From positions 467,735 to 531,734 of the forward strand of contig PCDI01000007.1 in the NCBI GenBank assembly GCA_002778195.1: a stretch of 64,000 nucleotides of DNA, given 5' to 3'. Of this stretch, positions 33,014-47,683 are shown one piece after another. This DNA comes from Raffaelea ambrosiae (taxonomy: Eukaryota > Ascomycota > Sordariomycetes > Ophiostomatales > Ophiostomataceae). Under the pieces are notes generated by a model that did no database searches, was not told where the DNA came from, and saw only the letters and a program-made list of their open reading frames with translations. The first letter of the stretch is position 1; every line of letters begins with the position of its first letter. Made by a program: the position numbers and the translations under genes.

Positions 33014-36000
33014 TAGTCCTGCGCAGCAGCAGAGCGAGAACGGAAGCACCAGATCAAGCGAGGGCGGCCACAGGTAAGCTGTGGGAAGAGACCATTGTAC
33101 CCGAAGCAGAGATACACGAGAAAACAGGCAGGTGCGGGCAGAGCCCGCAGTAAGCCCTATACCTTATCTATGAGCCTTTCGAGGAGAATGCCGTCGTTGC
33201 CACCGCCGACGAAAAGAGAAAATAAAACGACAAAAATAAAAAGCCAAGACCAGGGCCGCATCCGCGGCTAGCCAATAGCCATAGGCGGAAATGAAGCTGG
33301 CCTCCGTGGATGGCATGGTGTTTCAACTGGTGCAGGCTTGGTCTGGTCGGGGGACGGCTTCCGTGCTGGGTTTCTGGCGCGAGCAGCTGCGCTAGCATCC
33401 CCAACCCAGTCGGACTAAGGGTTTTACGGTGTACTATGTACTCGTACCGGGTATCCCCCCCTTTTCTTTTCCCATCTTTTCCCTCGAAACCGCCCTGCCA
33501 ACAAATTTTTTGACATCGCCCTCCTTAATGTCAACCCCCTATGTCCTTCTTTTTACGGTGTGCCCGGACGGGACCTGCCTCGGGGCTCAAAGCCAGCGCC
33601 GATATACCCGAGAGCCTGTCGTAGGAAATCATTATCGTATTCATTTCCTTCCACTCCCTACGTCTGTCACTTGCCCCCCCGTCATCTGCCTGCAAATGAG
33701 GCGGCTGTTCCGTGGACCAGGGTAGCGGCCACTCGTAAACCAATCTCAGAAAAAAAAAGAGAGTTTTCGGACTAAGACAGTTTTAGGGAAGATCTGTCTG
33801 CCCAATGCGACCTAGCTGGATACGAGGACCGACCGCAGGGGAAACTGACTGACGATGGGGAGAGGAGAAGGAGGCGGACAGAGAGGAAGCGCAGCAGGGC
33901 GCAGAGGTGGTGCGCAATTAGCCAGCAGGAGGGGGGGGGGAATAAGAGCAAAAGCCAAGAAAAGCCGGTGGTGGGAGATTGATTTGCCCTGCTGTTCAGA
34001 AAGACACATACGTCAATGGCGATAGGAAGTGGGTCCCCATCTTACCGACTGTCTGGTCGAAAGCAAAAAAAAAATCTGTCAGGAGTCGGAACGTAGCGAT
34101 ACTTTGATCGGGCGCAGTGTTTCAACGGCTAGAAGTACCTTCTCCATAGTGACCATGCGGTGAGTGGACCGCCAATGCGACGGCGGTGCATGTTACTCTT
34201 CGCAGAGGACCGTGTTAATGTATGCAGCCTTGTCCACTGGCTGCTGCCCCCCCTGTCATCTCTCTCATCGCACACATAGAAAGGGCCAAGTACACCGTAC
34301 CAGCCCCCTCCCCCCTTCCCTGTTTCTTCGATTCTGGCAGCAAACGGAGGCAGATTTCACTTTTCACTGGCTGGGAACCCGGGGGTGGGAGCGACAGAAA
34401 GAGAGAGAGAGGCGCAACACAAAAAAAAAAAAAGAGGGCGCCATCGCAGGGTTTTGCTACTGTTCAATTGGTCGAACAGGTAGGGGAGGAGAGTCGTGTG
34501 GGTTTGTTTCCTGTTTCAACGTTTCGATGTTGGCAGTGACAGTGCATCGCAATTCTACGGTGTAATGTCGAAGAGCCGATCAATTTTTTTTTTGGGGGGG
34601 GGGGGCTGTAAGATCGCGTTTTGGCCTATAAGGTGTCTTATGTAACAATGCTGTCACTGATCATGGCAAGGTTCGGCGGGCGATCCGTTATTACTGTTTG
34701 GGAAAAAGCAAGTAGGTATGACGTAGTCAGACAGACCAAAAGAAATCGGATCGTGCATGTAGACGGTAAAATTGGAAACGGAAGGGACGAAGAAAACTGG
34801 GGCTCTTGAGCAAAACCGGCACAAACTCAAAACTTTGCCCTTTTGATACGTAGCATTACGGTGTGCAAGCAAACACTGTGGCAGGAAACAAAATCAGATC
34901 ACCACTAGGAAGAGCAAAAGGCTGTAAGATACGGAGTAATACCATCCTCTTACGACCTTGTAAGAATAAAAATAAAATCAACACCTACAAAAAAAAAACC
35001 ACTTGCATGGCCGTTTCGGGCTGTGCACATTTTTCTGTCCCCCATCCCGCTCTCACGTTGCCTGTCATATGCAGAGTCTAGTCAAGTCCCGCCACTGTTT
35101 CTCTCCTCGTCTCCTCTGACACGAGAAAAGAGACTGCTACAACGACGCTAATGTGCTGTGTCAGATACAACAGATGGCAACCCCCATCCCAAGCGCACCA
35201 AAACATCGTAACATTCCTTCCTGTTGCGCACCCGGTAGATAGCCGTCGTGGGGCTCAAGGGGCTCATGGCTCCTTCGCGAAGCCCAAACAACCAAAGATT
35301 CCCCATCGAGCCCCCCCCCCCCCCTTTTCATCCTTCGTCGTTCTCGTACCATCTAAATTTAACAGCACTGGCAACCGATTTGGAAAGGCGGGTTGGCGGA
35401 CTCGGGCTCCTCCCATGTTGTCCCCCCCCTACGAGTCTTCACGCTGCTGTGGTGGTGTTTCGCTGCCCACTTTCGTCCTCGCCTATTCACACAAGTGCCA
35501 TGCTCACTCGCTTGGGAAACCGGCTGGCTGTCCCTGCGGCCCAGTATTCCTCTGCTTCCTGATCTCCCTCTTCGTCTACTTGGCCTGCTCGGTCTGCTTC
35601 ACCTTGTTTTCTTTTTCATTCTCACCGACATTTCGCTGGCTCGAAACAACCCTAGTCCCGTCAGTGGGGGGTGGAGGGGTGGTGCGCCCAGCTGACAGTG
35701 GGTGACGGCAATGGCCGTCCACCATCGCACATACGGCTACAAATCGAAATCTGAAGACGTTCTTTAATATGAGCGTTGAGATTTGGTGCGGGTTTAGGAG
35801 AGGGATGGTGTGGTATCCGAGAGCGGTGGGTGCGCGTGGCTGCTGCACTTCGGATAGCAGGACCGAGGGTGGTGGAGGATATTGCCAAAGAAGGCGACGG
35901 TGAATGCACGAGAAAGCTCTAGAAAGTGAGACCTTCGGGGAAGAGACAGAGAGAGGACCACAAATGTCGGCGTGGAGGGTGTGGCTGCCAAAATAGAGTG

Positions 36001-36480
36001 GGCAGCCCCCCCCCCCCCCTCTCAAAGGGTGGAAAAGCCAGCCACCGCTGTCACCACCTTCTCAGCGCTTTCTCGCCCAGCACACGCTAATCTCAACGGC
36101 TCTCGTGGCCTCCACGACCAATCCGCTGGGCCGTATTCAGTTTAACCCACTACCCCGGTCCCCCCCCTTCCCCGTCGGCCCCCCTCCAGTCCCACAAAAT
36201 AAGCCATATTTTCCCTGTGCTCGTGGTGGTAAACTGTAACGGAAGAGTCGAAGAACGGAGCAGAGAAGGCGGTAAGATGCGACCGGGGGGGGAGAACCGA
36301 CTGGGCATTCGAGAGCGGCGAAATACAGACAGCACGCTGTGCAGTTGCATGCAAGCCCGATGCTGCTCATGAACATGATGGACATATACGGTGGTAATTG
36401 CCCACCGTAGCCCACTGTCCCACTGTTGCCCATAGAATACCCACACAGGCACATTTGCTGGGAATGTGTGGCCCACCAGC

Positions 36481-36535
36481 CTGCACAAGCCTGCACGAGC
36501 CTGCACGAGCCTGCACGAGCCTGCACGAGCCTGCA
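36481..36535. repeat. 10-bp tandem repeat, five copies plus a partial
   Basis: Unit CTGCACGAGC, the first copy CTGCACAAGC, ending in a run of A. The unit is not a multiple of three, so the coding-like ORFs across it are chance. Confidence 0.95.
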
Positions 36536-39500
36536 AAAAAAAAAGGCCTGCCCACGACTGCAAAAGCCCACGAGGGCTACGCACAGGCGTTTGGGGCGGT
36601 CTGCGCCCTGCAGTCCTGACCGCCTTCTGTTTGCAGAAGGAACGACCATGGAAGATTGGAAGGATCATGTCGTCAGGGCAGGAGGAAGCAGCACGCAGCA
36701 AGAACCAGGCCAGAGCTTCCTACAGGTGCGATCGTATGAGATTGCAGTTCTGCCCCTGGCCCCCATTTCGGACCAACAAGAAACTCATCACACATTTTGG
36801 TCGTCACTCACCCGCACAACAGCCATGTGCACGCTCCGACACAGTCCGCACACACCCGCCCACGCGCCCCCAAATACGCGCTCACATGTTTGTAAGTACC
36901 AAGTTGCAACCTGGATGGGTAAGATACTTTGTACATGTTACTATGTAGTACTGCCCCCAAGTCAAAAGAACCAAAGAAACCTAGACAATCCTGTCGCAAC
37001 GGCCTCTGATTGGTTGACGCATAGAATCCGCTAAGGTCGTTTGTGTTCTCGTGATTGTGTTCTCTTGCCGTGTCCCTTGCTGTGCCTGCCAGCCTGTGCC
37101 TGTGCCTCTTCTGATTGACGCTTTGTTTTCATCGTGGGATCCAGGCCATCATCACCCGAACCGGGAGTGGGTGGCAAGTGGTCAGGCACCAAGAAAAGAC
37201 AAGAGCCACGCGGGCATTTCAAAACCTCTGATGTTGGAGCGAGCATGCTGCTCCTGGTGGTTTCTTGTTTATTTTGCCTTCCAATTTGATCAGAAGCGCT
37301 CTTTCTTCTCTTGCCCTGATTTCCCTGTCTCCCCTGTATGCCCTTTTGTGTCCTTTTGCATGTGGGTCCTGTGTGTGCTCTATGCGATTCTGCGTAAACA
37401 CGTCTTGTTCCCCAAATACCACCGTATTCTCCGGCTTTATCGCACTGCTCCCTACTCTGTCCTCTGGCGGTCCCCTAGCGGCCCTCTGCCCTGCTCACCT
37501 CCTTTCTTGATAGGTCTTGATAACGCTGCGTGGGGTCCACCGCCGCCGACCGCAAGGAAGAGACAACGCTAAGAAGGGTCCAATCAACCCAAAGGGTCCC
37601 CAACCCAGCAATCCGCCGTGTCCGGGAGAAAAAGACGAGAGGACAAGATAAAGGACGACGAGATGGCAGGATGGTCATGCCGAGTTGCTACCCAGCTAAT
37701 CCGAGGCCGGCCCTGTCCCTGCTCTTGTTTTGCGCCCTCACTTTCCGCCTGCAAGTCAGGCCAGCACGCGTGGGCGGCCAACACTTTTGCTGAATGCGAT
37801 ACGCGTACACATATCCAACACATAACAAGAACTACACCGCATTACAACTCTGTATCAGGCATTTCCACGAGTACATGGTATACGCTGTTCCACCCTGCAA
37901 CGCTGCCGAGGCCCAGGTCATATATATATATTATGATCATGGCACGACTGCCACAGTCCGCTCGCCATAATAATTTTTTTTTAAAAAGAAAAAAAGAAAA
38001 AAGAAAAAAAAACCCCCCCATGCTGCCATCTGCACAGAAAGCAGATATGCAAAACGGGACGGAATGGACGGCACCGAAGAGGCATAGAGGGGCCAGGTCA
38101 GGTGGTCGCATGGTAAGACGGAAAAAGGCGCAATGGCTTTGACTTTTTCGGCCCTGTGTTTTTTTTTCTTCTTTTTTTTGTCCCTTCGAACGTCTGGTTA
38201 TCGTCTTGAAACGAGACAGGAAGCAAGAGATAATGGCCCTTTCAGAAGAGTCACACACGTCACGTAACTACTGTGTGCACCCACGCACGGCACACTTACG
38301 TACCCCCCCAGTTAAACCCCGCGACACCGGCGATCCAGCTCAGGTGCAAATGACGTGGCTTTCTTTTGGGATGGGGTAAGAATTGCGAGCGTGGGTGCGG
38401 CGGGCCCCAAGAGGTCGATTGCTGCTGAAATATTGGGTTAATGAATCAATCAACCCCTTGGGAGTAAGAGACAGAGAGCTAAACCGGCACGACGCAAGAC
38501 AATAAAGTGGATGAAGCCAACATGGCCGAGACAGGACAGGACAAGGACAAAGACAAGATAGCTATGACCAGACAAAGACAGCCAACAACGCAAGAACAAC
38601 CAGTTGGCCCAGTTGGGAGTTGGCCCAGTGCCAGCTGAGAACGGCGAGCCAAGTGCCCTCCTATTCCCCCCCGATCTCACCAGGCACGTTTCTGGCTGGT
38701 TTACGCGCGGGGGGTCCCCTGAACACTTTCTCAGCGAGTAATAAGATGCCACAGACTCTCCCTGTCTTTGCCTGGCGTCGACGCCATGTCTCACGGCATG
38801 CCTACTATGTAGTTATAGCACAGTCGTGCTATTGATAATCTGCTTTGTTATGACTACGTTGCATATGTATCACCATATTGTCTCTTACTGCTATGTAACT
38901 AAGTTACATCCTGGAAGAGAACAGCCAAGAACTGCATCCCATGTGCGGTGAGATACCATGTACGCTATAAGAACTCCATTGCATGGTTGCATGGATGCCT
39001 GCCCATGAGGACGTCTTACGTACTCGACACTCGTTCCACACTCCGCGGCGTTCCACATTCATCGGTGAAGGGGACAAAAACTCATGGCACAGGTATCCTT
39101 GCCCCAGACATGCGATTGCTGCTGGGCGCACGTCCCTTTTTTTATTTGGGGGGCTCTTCGCCTGCCGGTCTGTAAGATACGGTACCCAGAAATAATTACT
39201 TTGTATCTTACCTTACCTTACCTCGTAGCAGGAGTGGAGAGAAAGACAGGCAGAGTCGATCACACGAGTACTATGTACATGGTACGAGGCGAGTGCCAGG
39301 CAATTAAAACAAATAAATTTTAAAGAAGAAAAAAAGCTCCGATGTTGTATCGTAGCATTCCAGTGTTTTGGAAGAGTGAGAAGACGAGACGGACAGCCAG
39401 ACAAACAGACCCCAAAACCCGCCAACAAAAGATGGGCTGGTACAGCTCCGCCTGCCTATCCCAATAACCCCAATAATCCCAATAACCAACCCAACGCGGC

Positions 39501-42500
39501 TCCAGTCATCCTATCTTGTCTCACAAAGGACCAATCCTTCGTGAAAGAGCGGCAGTGGAGGCGTACGAGTGATGGTGGGCAGATACTAAATTGACGGGCG
39601 CCATGTTCCAGATAATAAGATGCACCACCTGAATCAACTTTAGACAACACTGTATTGCTCCCTGGCGGTCGAAAACAAGAGAACTGGCCTGCCCCGTAAC
39701 ACGGAATGCTGTGCCACATTGTGGAAACCCGTTCAGAACAAATGGGGAAAGAGGAGGCAATAGGCACGGAAGGAGCGAAGCGCGAAAAGGCGAAAGAAAG
39801 GACAGTTTGATTAAGAAGTCTTGCCAAGAGTTGTCTGTCCTAACTGCAGTTGCTCTTTTGGTACCCGCGTGACAGACACAATCCAGGCAAGACCGGCCCT
39901 GCCCGTATGCATCTCGTTCTCTCCTCTATTTTCTTACCACTACTCTTCGTTCATGCTCACAGCTCCGTAATTACGAGGGCAGCCAGTCCAGAGACAGAAG
40001 GACGCAAGACGAAAAAAAGAGGCGTTTTGGCGTGTGCACTTTGCCAAGACGCCCGGGCCTGTCCTGCCCGGGCCTGCCCCCGTATTATACGCTCAGTGGC
40101 TCTTACTATGCACTCTCTTTCTTTCTTTTGCTCGTAATGGTTTGCGTATTGGGAACTATCCGTTCGTGACCAGCACTAAAAGGGGGCAAGCCACACCCCC
40201 CCCCCCCCTCTCCTTTCTGCTTACCAGCGGTGATCGCCCAGCAAGGAATGAATGAATTGTCACTGCGTTAAATGAGGGAGCGAGACACGAGGAATGGCAC
40301 GGACAGAAGCGGCTGCGGCGGCGGCATCGACAGGGACAACGAGAGAAAAAAAAGTTGCTCGGGTGCCCAGAGATCCGCGGAGGAAACCTAACGGACTTAC
40401 ACGAGACGGAAGAAAGAATTACGGTGTACAGGCATTAGCCACCCCCGAGGGAATAGCCACTCGTAATACAGCAACCGGCAGTGATCATCCCCCAAAAAGG
40501 CAAAAGACCTGCGAAAATGGGTGCAGCAAAATAGCACACAACGGCAACGACGGGGAACCGTCTGACGATCGGCAAAGCCGCAGTCCGCAAACCACTTGCA
40601 TTTCGGTCCTTTTTAATTTGTTTCTCAAATTAAGATCAAGATACGAGGCAGGCTGATGTCATTGGAGTCGCTGCCAGAGTAAAAGACCAGGAAACGATTC
40701 AAACAAAGCAGACAAGCTAGACAGGATAGGCGGACAACTAGCAGAAACGGCCACAGCTGAGCGAAGCCGCCGCAACATCACCTTCCCAAGGCGAGCCTAC
40801 CGCTTATCGGAGCCTTGGCCAGGCATTTGGGGGGGAAGGACCCTTTTGCCCATACTTTTCCCCTCATCCCCTCCCTTTTTTGACTTTCTCACTTTAGTTT
40901 CCCTTTGGGAGCTTTTGGGGGGAAGGTGGCACTCCCGTCGGCAAATCATAACCTTTCTTTGCTTTTGTTCCCCAACTCGGCTGTCCATAGTAAGCAAAGC
41001 GGGCTCAGAGAGACAAAGAAAATGGCATACGCACTACCTATAAGTATACAAAAGGCACAAGGAGGACCTGCTCATATATCAAAGGTACGAGTAGGCACAA
41101 CCCGACAAGTGGTTAACTAAAGGTATCTGACGGATATGTATGAGTAGAATTAAGGTACACGCAGCCCCCAAAACGACGCAGGCCATAGCCCCGTCTCCGA
41201 AAACCCTTAGTATGTGCATCTTGCGAGCGGACCAAATAGTTGACAACTAGTTTCGACTCGTGGCGTTCTCAGCTCGCAACTCTTGGGCTTGTTCCAAAAA
41301 AATTTTAAGGGGGGGCAACTAAAGAGAAAAAAGGGGCTGCCTGAAAGTTGGACGCCAGAGTGACGAGGGCATCAGGGAACTTGAGACAAAACAAGGCTTC
41401 TTTTTTTTTGTATGCTTTGTGTGCTAATCTGCCCATCCCGCCAATCTGATCCACCAATTTGCCAACTTTCAAGGGGGTGACTATTTTCCGTGCATGTACG
41501 AGTATGTTTTGTGTCTCGCATTCGGCTACCAAGTCCAAAACAGCGAGGAAATGCCACCCATATTTGCAACCATTTTGCGCCCAGTCTGCGGGTTTCTTCT
41601 TGATGGGGCGGGGGCCAAAAAACAAGGCTTCTGATCTCTGTGTACTTCGTAGTGGTGCTGTGCCGCATGCAGTAGTTAGTTGATGTGTGCTGTCTCTTGT
41701 CCGCCTGTCGTCGATCCCCCAGCCTTTCTTGCCTTGCCAAAAAGCAAGACCCAAACCCTGGTCCCGTCACCCTGGCACCACTTTGGCCCTTTGTTTCAGA
41801 ACCCCGATTTTCCCGGGGGTCTGTTTGTGTTGGGTTAAATTGCTTGCATGTGGTTTTGACCACTATTAGACCAGCCGCTATTACCACCACTTTCTTTCCA
41901 GGCGATCCGTCAACCCTTTACAATTTGAGTCTGAAGCAACAGGGTGGCCCATCCCCCAGTGCCTGCTGTTGCCCAGCACCACTTGTGAGATATGCTCTCC
42001 TGTTTCCGCTGTGTCTACTGATATATGGCTCCGAAATCTGCTTAAGTGGTGCAGTTCGCACTATCCTTCCCCCTTGCTGCAGCGATCGCCACACCGTTCG
42101 ACGCAGACAAGCCGGTCCAAATAATTAATCAAGGTCAAAAAAGAGAGCACGCACGGACAGAAACAAGGTCAAGAACAAGGTCAAGGTCGAGTCAGGACCA
42201 AGGCCAAGAATGAGGGAAACTGAGGATCAACTGACGGATGGGGCCATCTGAGTCATCAACGTGGGATGGGTTGACGGGTAACGGGCAGGCAGATGCGACC
42301 AGGCTATATGTGCCGTGGGCTGTCATACGTGTAAGATAGTGCCCTCTTTTTTGGTCGCTGTAACCAAGAGAAAAAATTCCTTTCTAGGAAGGTAAGATGA
42401 GATTCTGTCAGGCTGGGCCTTCCTTGCTTGGAGAAGCAAGATCGCTCTTTCCAGTTTTGTTTGATTTTTATTTTAATATTCATCAATATTAATCATTTTG

Positions 42501-45500
42501 GATTCTTGACGCATACCCACCCCTACAGTCTCCTGTCTGTCCTACACCCGCATCCAAGACACTTTTTCTTGTCTGTATCCCAAACGCATCACGAAATCCT
42601 GCCATTGTAGGCACTCCTGCTTGCCCTTTTTTTTTTTTTTTTTTTCCCGTCTCACATCCCATCCACCCACTCCTCTCTTGCCACGACCTCCTCCCGCCGG
42701 GTCTTCCCATGTCTGTTGCGCACAGCCAAGTGACTGGTCACTTCCCGCAATGCATGAGGTAAAAAAAAAAGCGAGGGCAACGGCAACCAACTGAAGGGCA
42801 AAACAGGAATAGAGACCTCGGCCATTCCCAAATGGACAGAAGAGGAAAACGACACGTCCCAAAACAGACAACTCAACTTCTCAGACACTGACTTCTGCGG
42901 CCAACTTCACAGAAACGGACAGAAAAGTCACCCAACATAAAGGCGGCCTTGCTCACGTGTTTCTTACGGAAGCGAACTTGCAAACAAGGGCCTGTCTGAA
43001 GTGAGAGACACAGAAGGGGAAAAACGACACGTTTGATGTGATCGGTTCGCCCCCGACCGCCGGAGGTCAAATCAAAGATCGCGTGCCCCCCAGACTTGTC
43101 CCCGGTACGAAATGGTACAACGCCGCCCGCGTGGGGAGGGTACGAGAGCCCCCCAACCAGAATGAAGAGCGCGTATTAGGGGGAGTGCCTTGGTGGGAAT
43201 CCATGTTACCGGCGGGTGAGGCGCTTCTTGGGATATTCGTTCTACGTGCTTTAGCCTCGCCTCGCCTCGCCTCGCCCTGTCTCTGTCTCTCGGGCCCCCC
43301 GAGACCCTGATGCTTGCTCTGATGTTTGCCCTGCTGCATGGAGTCTTTTCCGTCTTTTTTTTCTCCGTGGGATCCAACTCTGACACTTTGAAACCCGCAT
43401 ATATATTGCCCTATGCAGCAGCCGAAACGCTGCATCCGACCCAAGGGTAGGAAAATACGCCAAATGACTTCTTCTACTTGGACTTTGCACACGCAGGGCG
43501 CGGGAGGGGCCGCGTGGTATCTTGCCCCCATTTGCGGTCTTCATCTATGGCATCTTGGTGTCCTGCAGCTAGACCTGGCAAACGGGTGCATGCGTGTATA
43601 TGCGTGCGTGTGCCTGCCTTCACCAAGCATACTTGTCCTGTGCGTGCGGCTGGCTGCAAATCTCATGTTCCTTTATCTACACTCGTCGGCCTGCGTGTCT
43701 CTGCTTTTCGATTTGGCCTTGTTTGGATGTGACGTCGAAGTGGTAGCACACGCACAATTGTTTGGTTCCGTGTCTTGCCCTGCAACCAAGTTTTTGCGTG
43801 CTGCGTTTTTTCTACCCGGTATTGTCTTTACGCGGCTCTTCACTGGCAGACCAAACAATCCTAGCAGCCCCCAACCAGCCAGGATCGCAAGCCTCCTGTT
43901 GGTTCTGCTACTCTGTTTACGCCATCCTGCATACCGCCCATCCAATTATTGCACATCGGATTCATGAAAATGGAAGGGGGAGATGGAGTTCAGGAGACAA
44001 GCCCGAGAATGGAAGCAGAGAACTTTTGAAGACACCCCAGAACGAGTCGTGGCAAGAACGCAAGGAGGCGATCATGACAAGCACAGGGTCGCCGGGGAGC
44101 GTGCGGATGCGGACAAAAATAAGCTGGAAAACAAAGGGGGAAAATAGACATATGGGAGAGAGAAGTTGACGGCCCTGTGCGACAACGTGTTGGACCCGTA
44201 ACTACCAAGTTCCATCGGGGAGTTAATGCGTCCCAGTGGCAACAGACAAGCAGTTAAAACCAACCCCCCGGCGGCTAATAACTACAGTTCAGGTAAGATA
44301 CATGCATATTCTACGAGCACCCGTTCTTGGATATCATGCCCACTGTTTTCTTCGGGCAGGGGTGCTCAACACTGACCGTTTTCGTCTATGATGTTGGCAA
44401 TGCCCTCATGGGCCCCTTACAGTCTCGGCACTGTATTCCTCCCTTCGGTTTCAATGCGTCTTCGGCACCAAGTTTTTCTTACTGCTGCTTGCTGCTGCTG
44501 TAACTGACTTGTTGTTGCTGTGCCGTTACTGCTGCAGGATGCCTCACTTTCGTAATGTTGCTCTTCTTGCGGAGGCGGTCAACGTTCATGATTGTCCCAC
44601 TATGTGATCATTCTGCAGATTCGCCGACGTCATAAACAAGCGCACCCTGCTTCTCGTTTTTCCTTTTTTGTTTCTTTTCTATTTTTTTCTCCGTCCCCCT
44701 TGCTCTCATGCAGCCTTGTCTGGCGTCCCGCGGGGGCATGCCGACAGGTTGTTCTGCTGTGATTTCTTTTCCCAACTGCATCTCTTCTCCCTGATCCTCT
44801 TGTTCCCTCGTTCCCTGTGAAAAAGTCATGGACGCTGCCATGCGTAGCCACCAGGAGGCACGCCAAAGTACTCTCGCACACAGACTTCTCGGATGGGAAT
44901 GGTCAAGGGATGCTGTCAAGCAACAGCCGAAAGAAGAATAGAGGAAAAAAAAACTCAAAATTGCCTCCACATTAGAGCGGCGATGCTCACTGGCCAACCT
45001 TCCGCTTGCCTCCACGCGGAGATGGTCTATGCATGCGTTGGCAATCTCTGAGAGGCAGGAATACACCTGGAGAGAAAGAAAAAACGAGGCAGAGGGTGGG
45101 GGGACTGCATGTCCCTCGCTCATCATGTTCAATTTGTCTCTTTTGAGTTTCGAGGCGAGCTTCTCACGCCGCTGTGGCTTCGTATTCGTACGGGACCGTT
45201 GTCCTCGTGGCTTTCTGTGTGGGATAAAACAACTTTCTGGAAAGGAAAGACTCAAGCTGCCTACATGGCCCCCATTCCGCTTTGTACACGTATTTTTTTT
45301 TTTCGCGCGCGCACACGTACTCGTAGATGGAAACCATCCGAGAAGACGTGCGACTTTTTTTTTTCCTTTTTTTTTTTTCTTTTTTTTCAATCTCTCTCCA
45401 CCTGTGAAAGAAATAATAGGCGAACGAAGGAGACAAGAAGACAATCGAATTGAAGGATCAGCATGCCGACGGATAGGCAGACTTGGGATCCTCGCTCACA

Positions 45501-45875
45501 CATCCACTCCTGCTCCCCCCCTTTCCTTTCCTCTTCCTACCTCCGATTCCTCCTCCGCTTTCTTGTTCGCCCTTTCGGGGTGGGCGAGGTCGCGATCTGC
45601 AAAATAAAATAAAATAAAATTTAAATTTAAAAAGGAGGGAAAGATGGGCATAGATGTCATTGGCAGAGCAGGGCCAGCACATCAGTCTCAAAGTTTCATA
45701 TGGGAGGGGCCCTGGACCGTACCCTTACCCAGTCGGGGGTCCTGCCATCGAGGACCGATGTGTGGGATGGTGGGCAAAAAGAAGGATCTGGGCTAAATGT
45801 CGTCTGTCCAAGATTGCGAGTGTTTGCAGGGTATCGCCGCCACCATCCCTGCCCCGCCTGTCTCCTTGTTGGTGG

Positions 45876-45913
45876 TTTTTTTTTTTTTTTTTTTTTTTTG
45901 GGGGGGGGGGGGG
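45876..45913. repeat. T24 followed directly by G14
   Basis: A long T run abuts a G run. Similar T-to-G or C-to-T junctions occur near 34586, 2623, 3368 and 12448. Such tracts are prone to length error in assemblies. Confidence 0.9.
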
Positions 45914-47651
45914 TCAGGATAAGGGGTTGCTGAGGTTTCTTTTTAGTCTCCGGCTATGTACTTGTATCCGTCTGGTTTCTTTTCTTTTTTTCTTACTTTC
46001 TCGCCCTTCCTTGCCAACATCCTGGACACTCTTGTTGCGTGGTTTTTTTTGCGCGCCTAGTAATACTGTGTAAATGATAAGGAAGGAGGTTTTGGCTTGG
46101 TTAGTGCCGTTGGGCAATCCGCCCTGTGTTTCGAGTTTTTTTAGACCTGCGGTTGCCTGTCTGCAGCCAACAAAAACACTCAAACCGGATGCCGACGCCG
46201 ATGGACCGCCGTTCCTTCCGACTCCGTCGGCTGTACTACGTGTGTGTGTGCGTGTGTGTGTGTTGCACTATGTATGGCATGTGTGTGCCTGCTTGGTCAG
46301 TCAGACTCATTGTTTTGTGTGCCCGTTTTTGTTTGTTCCTGCTTCGCTCTCTGCTATTTCCCTTGCCTGTGTGTGTTTTGCCTTTGTGTGTGTGGTATTG
46401 GGCAATATTTTATTTAGCCTTCTTTTTCTATGTTTCATTTCAGCCTTTACTTTCTTTTTGCTGTGCCGCACAAAAAATATCTTGGGCTGGATCCATATTG
46501 CCGTTTCGGGCGACTTACACACTAGGTTTACTATTTGGTTGCGTCTGGTTTGGTTGGTTGGGCTTTTTTGTTTTGTTTTGTTTTGTTTGATTATGCCCTG
46601 TTTCGTCTCCTCGTCGTCCCTTGTCTGCCTTGTCCGGGCTGCACATCATTTTTATTCCTACGACGATGTACAGTAAAACCCAGACGGCCGGTTGCCGACC
46701 CAGCAGGAGGGTGTCCTTGAGACCGGCAAAGAGATTGCACTCGGCTTGCGTGGACTGGACGCGACAGCCATTAAAAGGGGAAGGCGCCACCTATGACTGA
46801 ACACTGTATCATTGTAAAAGGAGCCGCTCATGGACATGGGGGAAAGAGCGACCGGGATCGATCATAGCTCGGAGAGAAAGAAGGAAAGTGCGACCCAGCA
46901 TTCAGGAAACTGTGGTGGGGAAGGATGGCCCTCGGCACACAAACGGAACAGAGAAGGGACGGTGTACAGGGGAAGCCAAGTTTTTTTTCTGCGGCCAACT
47001 TTTTCTGTCTCTTGTTATCCAGGTGAATCCAGGTATCTTGGTATCTCACCATTGCAACAAAAGCGCCCCGAACACATTCCCTGCCGGAACATTGCACCAC
47101 CTTTTTCATTTTTTTTGGGTCTCCCTTGTTACTTTACTGGGCAGGATAGCCGGACAGCAGGTTAATAACACTACAGTGCGCGCGCACAGCTGGTCGCGTC
47201 TGCGAGCTGGTCGGGATAGCCCCAGACCGGACTGGGGCCATTGCTGGCATGATGGTCCAATTTGGCAGGCCGACGACAGCCAACGACGGCAAGTGCAGCG
47301 GCCCTCCCAGGGGGGGACGGCAGGCGGTGGCGAGGGGACAAGATCTGTTTGTTCGACATCTCTCCCTCCTTCTCGCTCTCGCTCTCCCTAAATCGATGCA
47401 ACGCTGGCGGCCTCTCCTCACAGCAGCCAGGGCCAACAGCGCCACAGCGAGTCTTCGGGACGGACAGCCCATACCGTTCACAGCTGATACAGACGCGGTA
47501 AGATAGTATCTTAAGATACACACGCCCCAACCGCACTTGTTAGACAGCGCCATGTCTGCTGGGCACTGGCTGGCCGCGAAGGATGGGCACCGCCAACGGT
47601 CCTGCCAACATCTCGTCAGCAGTCGGCCCCTGTCTGTGTCCAGAGACTGTC

Positions 47652-47683
47652 CGTCTGCCCGTCTGCCCGTCTGCGCGTCTGCT
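47652..47683. repeat. 8-bp tandem repeat, four copies
   Basis: Unit CGTCTGCC, the last two copies ending CG and CT. Confidence 0.9.

Noticed and set aside
36426..37034. 202-codon frame with a repeated ACTSLHEPAR-like peptide
   Set aside because: The peptide repeat is the translation of the 10-bp DNA repeat; the rest is unremarkable.
44608..45444. 278-codon minus-strand frame
   Set aside because: It is made open by A/T homopolymers (poly-Lys and poly-Phe runs) and shows no domain, no codon bias and no consistent start.
46074..46676. 200-codon plus-strand frame resembling a membrane protein
   Set aside because: The Phe/Leu/Cys/Val content reflects T- and TG-rich DNA, not true membrane helices.
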